52,978 bases of DNA from Novosphingobium sp. CF614. GTDB taxonomy: Bacteria > Pseudomonadota > Alphaproteobacteria > Sphingomonadales > Sphingomonadaceae. The DNA lies in the NCBI RefSeq assembly GCF_900113255.1, contig NZ_FOOR01000020.1, positions 1 to 52,978 of the forward strand, in the 5' to 3' direction. Both the position numbers and the translations under genes were made by a program. The notes under the pieces are model-generated. The model saw only the letters and a list, made by a program, of their open reading frames with translations. It had not been told where the DNA came from and searched no databases. Below, in pieces: positions 16,633-24,900 of the stretch (position 1 is the stretch's first letter; each line of letters opens with the position of its first letter).

Positions 16633-17209
16633 GGCGATCGCCGGCCTCTGGCCGCGCCTGCGCCGATTGCCGCGCAAGGCGGCGATGGCGCTCGGGGCCT
16701 CAGGGCCGGATCAGCCGGCACGGCCGGAGCGGCTCGCGCGCGCCATGCTGATCGTCCTGCCCATTGCCATGTTCGCGGCGCTCTTCATGCCGCAGGTAAC
16801 GTTGGTTATGACGCCGTCGATCGAGGCCTTTGCCGTACGAAAGAGCCCGGGACCGATCCTGCGCGGCGACTATGTGATGTTCACGCTTCGCCATGCGATC
16901 GCTGGCCCCAAGCCCGTATCCGTCACCAAGCACGCACTCTGCATGCCCGGTGACCGCCTGACGATGTACGAGACGCCTTCAACCCACGCCGCCCGCGCCC
17001 AGGAGGCTCATTATCTGTGCAACGGCGCATTGCTCGGCATCGCTCTGCCCTTTGCTCACAACGGCATGAAGCTCGACCATATGGAATGGAGCGGCGTGAT
17101 CCCTGCTGGCATGATCTATGTCGGCTCGCCTCATCCCAGCGGGTTCGACAGCCGCTATTTCGGGCTGCTGCCGACCTCCCGCCTCACCCGGATGGAGCGC
17201 ATCCTGTGA
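16604..17209 (+). CDS. S26 signal peptidase-like protein, TraF (RP4) type
   Basis: A 201-residue membrane protein. A basic N-terminus leads to one hydrophobic helix (AMLIVLPIAMFAALFMPQVTL, about 47-66). Then comes the candidate catalytic serine in TPSIEAF and a candidate lysine in VTKHALCMPGDRL, matching the Ser/Lys dyad order of S26 peptidases, and a C-terminal YVGSPHPSGFDSRYFG motif typical of TraF-type pilin peptidases. A role in maturing the pilin or another Tra protein is likely. It overlaps trbC by 29 nt; the operon is then interrupted by an antisense toxin-antitoxin module. Confidence 0.75.
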   Translation: MLRLLLALARAIAGLWPRLRRLPRKAAMALGASGPDQPARPERLARAMLIVLPIAMFAALFMPQVTLVMTPSIEAFAVRKSPGPILRGDYVMFTLRHAIAGPKPVSVTKHALCMPGDRLTMYETPSTHAARAQEAHYLCNGALLGIALPFAHNGMKLDHMEWSGVIPAGMIYVGSPHPSGFDSRYFGLLPTSRLTRMERIL

Positions 17210-17310
17210 GCGCGCGCTGCGAGGAAAGACGCTACGAGCGCGGCCAACGGCGACGGGGGGCTGTTGCTCGACGGAAACGTGAGACTGCTCCGGCGCAAGG
17301 TAGCCCGTCG

Positions 17311-17826
17311 TCAGTCTTGCAAGGCCCGGACAGCCTCGATGGGCATCAGGAGAATGCGCTCCCCCAGCGGCGAGGCAACGAAGCCATGCCGCTCGTAGAA
17401 GCCCACGGCATCGTCATCGATCGCATGCACGACGACGGCGCGAACGCCCGCGATCTCAGAGGCTGCGGCGCAGCGCCGGAGCGCGTCGGCGAGCATATCC
17501 GCACCGAGGCCGATGCCTTGGAAGGCAGCATCCACGGCAAGCCTGGCGATGAGAAGCAGCGGGACCTTGTCCGGCATTCCGCGACGCAGTCTGGCTGTGG
17601 GCAGCGCCGCGCGCTCCTCCATTGCAGTGGTGATCGTAGAATAGCCCACGACCCGACCTGGTCGGTCGGCATCACACACGACGTATGTTCGCGCCGAGGT
17701 GCCTTCACTGACGATGCCTCGTTCGGCGAGCCAAAGATCGAGAGAGGCGTGCCGCCCGTTGGCGAAAGCATGGACATCATGGGCGGCATTCACTCGCTCA
17801 GTTGGCGTAACAGGGCGCGTGGACAT
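17311..17826 (-). CDS. GNAT-family toxin (TacT-like)
   Basis: A 171-residue N-acetyltransferase. The fold markers are YVVCDADRPGRVVGYSTI, LLIARLAVDAAFQGIGLGADML (acetyl-CoA loop QGIGLG) and AVGFYERHGFVASP near the C-terminus. Pairing with a DUF1778 antitoxin gene just upstream defines a TacAT-type module, in which the toxin acetylates aminoacyl-tRNA. The ATG at 17826 was chosen; a TTG 12 nt earlier is possible. It lies antisense to the tra operon, between the peptidase-like gene and traF. Confidence 0.85.
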   Translation of the reverse strand: MSTRPVTPTERVNAAHDVHAFANGRHASLDLWLAERGIVSEGTSARTYVVCDADRPGRVVGYSTITTAMEERAALPTARLRRGMPDKVPLLLIARLAVDAAFQGIGLGADMLADALRRCAAASEIAGVRAVVVHAIDDDAVGFYERHGFVASPLGERILLMPIEAVRALQD

Positions 17827-17847
17827 GGAAACGAGCAAAGAGACCGA

Positions 17848-18150
17848 TCATCGATTCCAGAGCGGTTCGCGCTTCATCAGATTTTCGAGGCCATGCGACG
17901 GCACAGGCGGTGCATCGAGCAGGCTCAGAAACTGCTCATGACTCTCGGCATCAAGAAGGAAGGTGCGCTGATCGAGAATGGCGGCTTCGGCTTCCCGCCG
18001 CGCGCTCGCGAGGATAAATTCGGACAGTTTCTGGCCCCGCAGCGAAGCGGCCCGGCTGAGCATCGCCTTGAGCTCCGCGGCAGCCCTGATCTGAATGACG
18101 TCGTCCTTGCGCCGGGAGGCGCCTCGGTCCGAACGAGCCTGCTGTGCCAT
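17848..18150 (-). CDS. DUF1778 antitoxin (TacA-like)
   Basis: A 100-residue protein with an N-terminal ribbon-helix-helix region (KDDVIQIRAAAELKAML, about 15-45, and GQKLSEFILASARREAEAAI) and a C-terminal toxin-binding tail rich in Leu/Pro (FLSLLDAPPVPSHGLENLM). It neutralises the GNAT toxin encoded 21 nt downstream and probably represses the pair. The ATG at 18150 has AGGAAG about 10 nt before it; a longer reading frame extends upstream without support. Confidence 0.85.
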   Translation of the reverse strand: MAQQARSDRGASRRKDDVIQIRAAAELKAMLSRAASLRGQKLSEFILASARREAEAAILDQRTFLLDAESHEQFLSLLDAPPVPSHGLENLMKREPLWNR

Positions 18151-18240
18151 ATTTCTAAACTTCCTGGTTCCGTCCGGCATTTTGCCACGACAATGGTAAT
18201 ACAATCACGCTTCGGTTGTCATCGATTTCAAGGGGCGAGC
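18151..18240 (-). promoter_or_regulatory. Promoter region of the TacA/TacT module, overlapping traF start
   Basis: The antitoxin promoter must lie here, and the traF ATG (18193) is embedded in it on the other strand. The minus strand reads TGATTGTATTACCATTG, an AT-rich block in a GC-rich context with partial symmetry, a plausible antitoxin operator. The overlap means antitoxin binding could also touch the traF translation start region. Confidence 0.4.
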
Positions 18241-19113
18241 CTGGCGGCGTTGGCGATCCTCGCCCTTCCCCAATCGGCCAATGCGCAAGGGTTCGAGCCG
18301 GCTACTGCGCCTTCGAAGCAAGGCTATTGGTGGTACGAAGCGCCCTCCCCTAAGCCAGACGAGGCCCGCGATCCCGAGGTGCTCGCGAAACCGATCATCC
18401 CACCGATGGCGGAGCTGGCGAAGTGGACGCCGCCAAAGATCCGTAAGCTCATCGAAGAGCAGCGGGACTATGCCGCGACCGTGCTGACGGTCGATGCCGT
18501 CGCCGACTTCTGGCGGCTTCAGGACTTCGCGCGGCGCAAGGCGCGGGCGTTCGCAGGTATCACCCAGATCGCGATGCTGCAGCATCCCGAACTCAACTCG
18601 AAGTCCGCCAACCCGATGGTCGGTGACGCCCGCTCTGAGCTGACCGCCGAGAAGGACGCCATTCGCCGGTCCTATCTGCGCGCCCATGGTGCCGAATTCG
18701 CGCTCGTCATGTTCTCGCGTTCGACCTGCGGCTATTGCCGTGTCCAGTGGCCGATCATCCAGCGTTTCCAGGAAGAGATGGGCTGGCAGGTCACGCTCAT
18801 GGATGTCGATAGGCGCCCCGACGTCAGGGAGCGGTTCGGCGTAGAGATCACGCCCACAACCATGGTCATCCGGCGTGGAAGCGCCCAGCGCATGATCATT
18901 GCGTCGGGTGTCGAGGCATACCCTAGTCTCGCGCAGATGGCCTATCAGGCGGTGCGCCTCCTGCGCGGCGACATTCGGCCCGAGCAGTTCATGACCGGCC
19001 CGGGCGAGGATGCGGGCTTCTTCGACGCACTGAGCAACGGCCCGGTGTCGGCAACCGATCCGAGAGCCGTTGGCGGTGATCTCATTGATACCAGTCTGGA
19101 GCCGAGGCGATGA
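18193..19113 (+). CDS. traF: Type-F conjugal transfer protein TraF (thioredoxin-like)
   Basis: A 306-residue periplasmic protein with a signal peptide (GASLAALAILALPQSANAQ, about 13-32). The N-terminal part has YWWYEAPSPKP and a helical domain; the C-terminal thioredoxin fold carries CGYC at about 179-182 (FSRSTCGYCRVQWPIIQRF) and the cis-Pro loop ITPTTMVI. TraF assists pilus assembly and, with an intact CxxC as here, can act on disulfides. Directly upstream is the antisense toxin-antitoxin module, so its original ribosome site may have been altered. Its stop overlaps an ATG at 19110 (ATGA) that begins the next, interrupted tra gene. Confidence 0.87.
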   Translation: MVIQSRFGCHRFQGASLAALAILALPQSANAQGFEPATAPSKQGYWWYEAPSPKPDEARDPEVLAKPIIPPMAELAKWTPPKIRKLIEEQRDYAATVLTVDAVADFWRLQDFARRKARAFAGITQIAMLQHPELNSKSANPMVGDARSELTAEKDAIRRSYLRAHGAEFALVMFSRSTCGYCRVQWPIIQRFQEEMGWQVTLMDVDRRPDVRERFGVEITPTTMVIRRGSAQRMIIASGVEAYPSLAQMAYQAVRLLRGDIRPEQFMTGPGEDAGFFDALSNGPVSATDPRAVGGDLIDTSLEPRR

Positions 19114-19160
19114 AGTCGACCAAAACGCTTCTACCCCCGACGATGGGCATCGAACACTGG

Positions 19161-19559
19161 TCAGGCTGGGATGTGAGCGGCGATCCCGCGCTTCTCCAGC
19201 AATCCAACGGCCTTTTTGTCAAAGCTGACGAACACTTCACCCCCAAGCCATTGTCCTTCATAGGCGATGACGCCATCGGCGAAATCGCCACCGACATCGA
19301 GGATTGCCAATCCAGCTTCCACGGGCAGCCGGTCGAGCGCAACGTTATCAGCGTCGAGCAGCAACCGTATCGCCGCGGCGACATCATTGTTCCCGAACTT
19401 GTAGGAACGGCGCAAAACCCAGCACATCTCACACAGCGCAGGCAAGGTTACGGCAAGCAGTTCCGCTTCGGTGATCATTTTGCGCGCCATCGGTCCCTGC
19501 TCGGGATCGTCCTCGGTCACTGCTCTCACCAGGATATTGGTGTCCGCTGTGATCTTCAC
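19161..19559 (-). CDS. vapC: PIN-domain toxin VapC
   Basis: A 132-residue PIN-domain ribonuclease. The acidic active-site residues are visible in ITADTNILVRAV (Asp), PALCEMCWVL (Glu), GDFADGVIAYEG (Asp) and VSFDKKAVGLL (Asp). The GTG start overlaps the vapB stop (GTGA), the usual VapBC coupling. The gene is antisense to the tra operon. Confidence 0.87.
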   Translation of the reverse strand: MKITADTNILVRAVTEDDPEQGPMARKMITEAELLAVTLPALCEMCWVLRRSYKFGNNDVAAAIRLLLDADNVALDRLPVEAGLAILDVGGDFADGVIAYEGQWLGGEVFVSFDKKAVGLLEKRGIAAHIPA

Positions 19560-19807
19560 AGTTCGCCAGCCCAACCTTTCTCGATGACTTCATTCATCTC
19601 CTCGATCGAGATCGGCTTTTGGCCTTCTCGCTTCAGAAATCCGCAAAAGGCGTCTATTTTCCCGGCTTTCTTCTCCGGCCGGATTTCGACGCGTCCATCG
19701 GGCAATTTCTCAAGCTCGATTTTATCGCCGGGGTGGACGCCGAGATGCGCCAGCAATTCCTTGCGCAGCGTGATCTGTCCCTTCGATGTGATGGTAATGG
19801 CATTCAT
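19556..19807 (-). CDS. vapB: AbrB/SpoVT-type antitoxin VapB
   Basis: An 83-residue protein with an N-terminal swapped-hairpin AbrB domain (MNAITITSKGQITLRKELL, then PGDKIELEKLPDGRVEIRP) and a C-terminal toxin-binding tail (KPISIEEMNEVIEKGW). GGGAG precedes the ATG at 19807. A perfect palindrome AAGGAAAATTTTCCTT lies 28 bp upstream and probably serves autoregulation. Confidence 0.87.
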   Translation of the reverse strand: MNAITITSKGQITLRKELLAHLGVHPGDKIELEKLPDGRVEIRPEKKAGKIDAFCGFLKREGQKPISIEEMNEVIEKGWAGEL

Positions 19808-19834
19808 CCGGCGACTCCCTTCGCCACCCGATGT

Positions 19835-19850
19835 AAGGAAAATTTTCCTT
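19835..19850. promoter_or_regulatory. 16-bp perfect palindrome upstream of vapB
   Basis: AAGGAAAATTTTCCTT is fully self-complementary and lies just upstream of the vapB start on the minus strand. AbrB-type antitoxins bind such sites, so it is a likely VapB or VapBC operator. It sits within what was probably the 5' end of the interrupted tra gene on the plus strand. Confidence 0.6.
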
Positions 19851-19901
19851 GCGCTCAAGGGACGATCGGCAAGGTCGCGGGGATGCGCCTCCTCATTTGT
19901 C

Positions 19902-20456
19902 GTGATCGGACTGACGGCGTTGGCTGCCTCCGTCGTATCCGCTCAGTCCGTCACACGCGAAAACGCAATGCGCGCGGCAATCCATCCGGTTGGCGACGCT
20001 CAGACCATGCAGGTCTGGCTGTCGCGTGTTCCCGTTACGCGCGATTTCCCCGATGACTTCAATACTACGCTGCGCGGGCATGGCGCAGCGTTCTTCATCG
20101 AGATGACCACCGCGCCCGGTTGCCTTCCCTGCGGCGATCTCTGGGCCAAGCTGACGGCGCTGGGGTCGCGCTATGGCTGGCGGGTCCGCACGATCAGTGG
20201 TCAGGAAGCGATGATCCGATCGGGACGTCTCGGATTGCCGTGGGTCGGGCATCCTGTCGCCTGGGTGAGGCCCTTGGCCGACGACAAGCGCGTTGTGCCG
20301 GTGGCGATCGGCACCGACCATTCGCCCAATCTGGCCCGCAATCTCTATCTGGCCGCGAAGATGTTGACGGGGGTGAGGCCTGCGGTCGGCGTCCGGGCCA
20401 TGTCCAAGTTCACCGGCATCGTGGGGCTGCCGGCGAGCCGTAAGGCAAGGCACTGA
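19902..20456 (+). CDS. Thioredoxin-like transfer protein with displaced 5' end
   Basis: About 184 residues are shown from a GTG, but the true start is unclear. A hydrophobic export segment (VVIGLTALAASVVSAQS) is preceded in the same frame by basic residues (GRSARSRGCASS), so the natural signal peptide probably began further left. The mature part has CLPC at about 73-76 (TTAPGCLPCGDLWAKL) and a WVGHPVAWVRPL loop: a thioredoxin-like periplasmic protein comparable in role to TrbB or a second TraF. An ATG overlapping the traF stop (19110, MKSTKTLL) is in the same frame, but the vapBC module lies between. The gene was most likely split by that insertion. Confidence 0.6.
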   Translation: MIGLTALAASVVSAQSVTRENAMRAAIHPVGDAQTMQVWLSRVPVTRDFPDDFNTTLRGHGAAFFIEMTTAPGCLPCGDLWAKLTALGSRYGWRVRTISGQEAMIRSGRLGLPWVGHPVAWVRPLADDKRVVPVAIGTDHSPNLARNLYLAAKMLTGVRPAVGVRAMSKFTGIVGLPASRKARH

Positions 20457-20509
20457 GCGATGGCGGGTTCGGTCCTTTCTTCGTCATCCCAAATCGTGCG
20501 GAGTCCGCC

Positions 20510-21934
20510 ATGTTCGTTTGCCATCGCGCCATCGTCCGTTCGCTGATCGCCTTTCTCATCGCGGCGAACGTTTCCGTAGCACCCGCTCACGCGCAGAGCT
20601 GGGCGGAGAGCTGGTTCGACAATGTGACCTATACGTCCCCGGGTAGTTTCGAGGACCAGACGCGCGGCTACATCACGGCCGGTGGCATGTCGGGCCGCGT
20701 CGATGTCCACAACGACTATCTCATGTCGGTCAGCCTGCCCAAGGTCCGCGCCGGCTGCGGCGGCATCGACATGTTCCTGGGCGGGATGAGTTTCCTGGAT
20801 CCTGACTATCTCGTCCAAAAGCTCGAAAGCATCCTCCAGGCCGCCCCCGCGGTCGCGTTCCAGTATCTGCTCGAAACGCTCGACGAGAAAATGGGGAACA
20901 TTATCTCGAAGATGGAGGCGGCGACCAATTTCCTGAACTCGATCCAGGTCAACGACTGCCGCCTTGCCAATCGCATGGTGCAGATCGCCAAGGGCGACGA
21001 CAATATGTCGGGGATCATCGAAGAGATGACCGGCTATCGCTCGGTGAAGCAAGGCTTCGCCAAGAGCTACCAGCAGAGCCGCGAAAAGATCGAGGCCAAC
21101 AACAACAATCCCACCGAGGATCTGAAGGACGCGCTCGCCAACTGCCCGGCGGAAGTGACCGACATCTTCCGCACCGGCTCGCTCCTCGCCCATGCAGCCT
21201 CGCGGGTCGGCGCGGCAGATTGGGCGAGCGTGATGCGGGCGCGGGTCGGTGACGTCTATATGCGCTGGGACGATGGTGACCGTGTTCCACTCTTCACGGC
21301 CATTCCCCAGTGCCCGGCGCAGGATATGGAAAGCGCGCAGGATTTCCTGACCGGGCGGGTCCAGCGACGCTCACTCAACTTCCCGCCGACAGGTGCCGAC
21401 TGCGCGCAGGACGGCAGCGGCCGCGGCGCTCTCGTGCTCGCGCGGACACGCATGCAGTCGATCGCCACCAAGATCCGCACGCGTGCTGCGCTGTCGGCCG
21501 AGGAGCGGCAGTTCGTCGCCAATGTCCGCACGCTTCCGGTCTATCGCATGCTGGAATGGGGCGTACGCCAGGGCGTCGTCGACTCGGTGATCGGCGACAC
21601 GGACGAACTGGTCGCGCTCACCCTCGCCTACCAGATGCTCAACGATCTCACCCGCACCATCGACTTCACGGTGACGAATGCCGAGCGCGGGGCGACGGTC
21701 GCGGGCTCGGCCGACGGCAACAACAAAAATGTCTGCCAGACCCGGATTCTCTCCAAGGGCATCGAGCAGCTACGAGATTTGAGAGACGAGGTGCTACGCC
21801 AGCGCGCACAGATGCGTCAGAGCTACATTGCGGCCCTCAACCAGGCCAACCTCTCCGCCAATTATGCCGGGCTCCTGCGGGACCGGGATCGAGATGCACG
21901 CGACGCCGCCGGCGCCGCAGCGCGCAACCAATAG
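20510..21934 (+). CDS. traH: Conjugal transfer protein TraH
   Basis: A 474-residue periplasmic protein with a signal peptide (LIAFLIAANVSVAPAHAQ, about 11-29). The mature N-terminus WAESWFDNVTYTSPGSFEDQ, the stretch GYITAGGMSGRVDV and the CGGIDMFLGGMSFLDPDYLVQKL block are characteristic of TraH. Coiled-coil segments occur near the C-terminus (REQ-rich, about 425-470). TraH acts with TraF and TraG in pilus and mating-pair formation. It is followed after 10 nt by traG. Confidence 0.92.
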   Translation: MFVCHRAIVRSLIAFLIAANVSVAPAHAQSWAESWFDNVTYTSPGSFEDQTRGYITAGGMSGRVDVHNDYLMSVSLPKVRAGCGGIDMFLGGMSFLDPDYLVQKLESILQAAPAVAFQYLLETLDEKMGNIISKMEAATNFLNSIQVNDCRLANRMVQIAKGDDNMSGIIEEMTGYRSVKQGFAKSYQQSREKIEANNNNPTEDLKDALANCPAEVTDIFRTGSLLAHAASRVGAADWASVMRARVGDVYMRWDDGDRVPLFTAIPQCPAQDMESAQDFLTGRVQRRSLNFPPTGADCAQDGSGRGALVLARTRMQSIATKIRTRAALSAEERQFVANVRTLPVYRMLEWGVRQGVVDSVIGDTDELVALTLAYQMLNDLTRTIDFTVTNAERGATVAGSADGNNKNVCQTRILSKGIEQLRDLRDEVLRQRAQMRQSYIAALNQANLSANYAGLLRDRDRDARDAAGAAARNQ

Positions 21935-21944
21935 GATCGTCCAG

Positions 21945-24900
21945 ATGCGTCGGCTTCCGAGGCTATTTGCCGCCCTTCCCGCCCTCCTTCTCGCTTCTCC
22001 CGCCTTTGCGGTCGATACGAGCTTCCACACCTATGACGGCTTTGCTGAAACGGTCGACGCCTTCCGTCTCGTCTCGATGATCTTCGGCGATGCGCGCTAC
22101 GAAACCCTGGTGATGATCGTCGCGACGGTCGGAATCGGCCTCGGCGCAATCATCGCCAGCGTCCGAGGTACTGGCATGGGACTGGTCGCTTTTGGCTTCC
22201 AGATCCTGATCGGCGTCGGGCTATTTGTCGGGCTTGTCGCTACAACCGGCACGGTTCATGTCTATGACCGCGTCCGCAACGCCTATCAACCGGTCGGTGG
22301 CGTTCCCAACCTCCTCGTGCTCGTCGCCGGGGCGACCAATATGATCGAACGGGCGATGGTCGAGACGATCGACGACAACACGCTCGATCCCAATGCCAAG
22401 ATCGAGTTCGGCGCCGGCGGGCACAGCTTCGACCTGTTCCTGAACGCCGTCTCTCCGCGCGGTCCGATGACCGACGTTTTCCTGGATGCGACGATCAAGG
22501 ACTATGTGCGCCAATGCTATCCCGTGGCGCGGGTATCGGCGGCCTATGGCGTCGACGACGATCAGCTCTTTCGAACCTCGACGGACCTGCCCGCCTCCTT
22601 TGCGGCAATGGCTGGGCCAGCCACTTTCTCGACGGTCTATACCGAAGCGGACAAGGGCGGCACGACGGTCAGTTGCACGGAGGCGTGGACGCATATCTCG
22701 GATCGACTGTCGGATCCGGTCCTGTTCGACGGCTACGCCAACCAGATCTGCGCGCGGACGGGATACGACACCGGCAATGCCCAGCAGATGACGCGCTGCC
22801 GGCAGCAGCTCGGCGAAATGGGCCAGATGATGCTGGGCCGGCCGCTGAGCGCGCAGGCCTTCCTGACCCACATCCTGCTCGGCAACACGGTGGGCGATGT
22901 GCTGTTCGAGGATTCACCAGCGAGCGCGGCGCGAGTCATGGCCAATCGGGCGGTGATCTCCAACGGGCTTGCCACCATGTCGGTCGCGAACGAATGGATG
23001 CCGACGATCCGCGCCACGGTATTCGGCATCATGCTGTTCATGATCCCGATCGCGCTCCTGTTCATCCTGACGCCGATCAATCTGCGGGTCGCGAGTTTTG
23101 CGCTGGGCATGTTCGTCTTCGTGGCGCTCTGGGGCGTGATAGATGCCGGCATCTATCAGTTGACGCTCGGCCGCGCGACGGCGACCCTCGCGGAGCTGCG
23201 CTCGAACGCACTTGCGGCCAATGCCTGGCTCCTCGCGCCTTCGGCGGCGATGAAGGCGCTAGCGATCTTCGGCAGCTTCCGCACGGCCGCGGCCGGGCTT
23301 GCCGGCGCGTTCGTCTTTACCGTGTTCCGCTTCAGCGGCAATGTGTTCACGGCCTTCACGTCGGGCTCGCTTGGCATCGCCAGTCAGGGCACTGCCGCCG
23401 CCGCGCCAATGGGAACAGCCGAGGGACAAGCGTCGGCGCTGGAAGCGCAGGCCTCGGCATTGGGCACCCGTTCCCGCGCCGCGACGGCATCGAGCTTCGG
23501 TGACTTCGGGGAACGATCGACCTTTGGTGCCAGTCGCATCTTCGGCGAGGCAGGCCATATTCTTGGCGAGCGACCCGGCACCTCGGGTGGGACGGCAATG
23601 GCGCTCGGCGGCATCGAGGGCGCTCGTCAGCTTGGGAGCCTTGCACCGGCCTTGGCCGGCCGCGACCTCGCCGATCCAGCGGTTGCGCGCGCCGTTCAAG
23701 CCAATGCCGCTACCACCGCGATCCATCAATTCGCTGAGAAGGATGCGCTCAGGAGCTTGGGTAATGGCTATTTTGGCCAAGGCGAGACCGGCGAGAGGAC
23801 GTTCGCGGCCTTCACCCAGAACCTCGTGCAATGGCGCGCGTTCGGCGACCAGCGGGCATACGGTATGATGATGCAGGGGGCGACGCGACATTTCGAGCGC
23901 GCGGGCTATTCGGCGAGCGATGCGCAGCTCAAGGCCTCAGGCGTGATCGGGGAGGCCCAGGCCGATCCCACCTTCGCCAAGCTCATCGCCAACACGTTCG
24001 ACCAGGAGCAGATGCTGAGGAATGACCTTACGTCAGCGCAGGTCCAGGTCGGCGCGATGGAAGGACGGCGGGACTATGCCGGCAACAACGTCGCGGGCGT
24101 CGAGCGCGCGAACGTCGCAACCGAACAGGCGTGGCGCAGCGGCGGCAACCAGGGGCAGCGCGAGGCAGCCTCGATGCTCGGTCTTTCCGTCGACGAAACC
24201 TCCCGGCGTGCCGGCTTTATCAACGCGCTCTCCGGCGAAGCCCGCAGTACCGCCATCACGCAGCTCTCCCGCGCCACGGGCAGGAACGAGGCACAGGTCA
24301 TGGCGGCGCTCGAGCGCTACAATGCTGCGGTGCAGGTCGGCACCGCCGATGGTGCCAGCGCCGAGGCTGCCCGCGAAGGCACGAGCGTCTATGGCCGGAC
24401 CAGCGAGGCGGCCGGCTATGATTTTGCCGAGCGTTCCGGCAGACTCGATGCGCAGCGTGAGGTTGGAACCAGCGGTACACGCGGAGCAGCTCGCATCGGC
24501 GAGCAGCGGCGGCAGTCGGAGAATTTCGGGTTTGCGGAAGGCGCGGCCGCGGCCGGCGTTTCGACACGCGAAGCGGCGCGCCTTGACAGTTTCATCCAGG
24601 CCCTGAGCCGCACGGCGGGTAATCAGGTCGACATGGCCGAAGGCGGTGCGGCCGGCATCGCCGATCGCGCGCGCAACGAGCGTCTGACCTCGATCGTTGA
24701 CCGGGAGCGCCTGACCCGGATGCAAAGCCTGCTCGCCGAAAACGGCATCAAGCTCACAAAGCGGCAAATCGCGATGGACCAGAATGGCGATCTCAGCCTC
24801 AATCTGACGCCTGAGACGGCGGCTGGCATGTGGAAGGCCGGCCTCATCAACGAGAGCCAGCTCGGCGCGATCGCGAATGGCGGGCGTGCCCGCTTCAGCT

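Noticed and set aside
17017..19113. 698-residue open frame ending as traF
   Set aside because: The part before 18193 runs antisense through the toxin-antitoxin module and has no protein-like features; traF with its signal peptide starts at 18193.
19110..20456. 448-residue continuous frame across vapBC as one real protein
   Set aside because: The middle is the antisense of vapBC. I treat it as an interrupted gene and report the open frame only as a curiosity.
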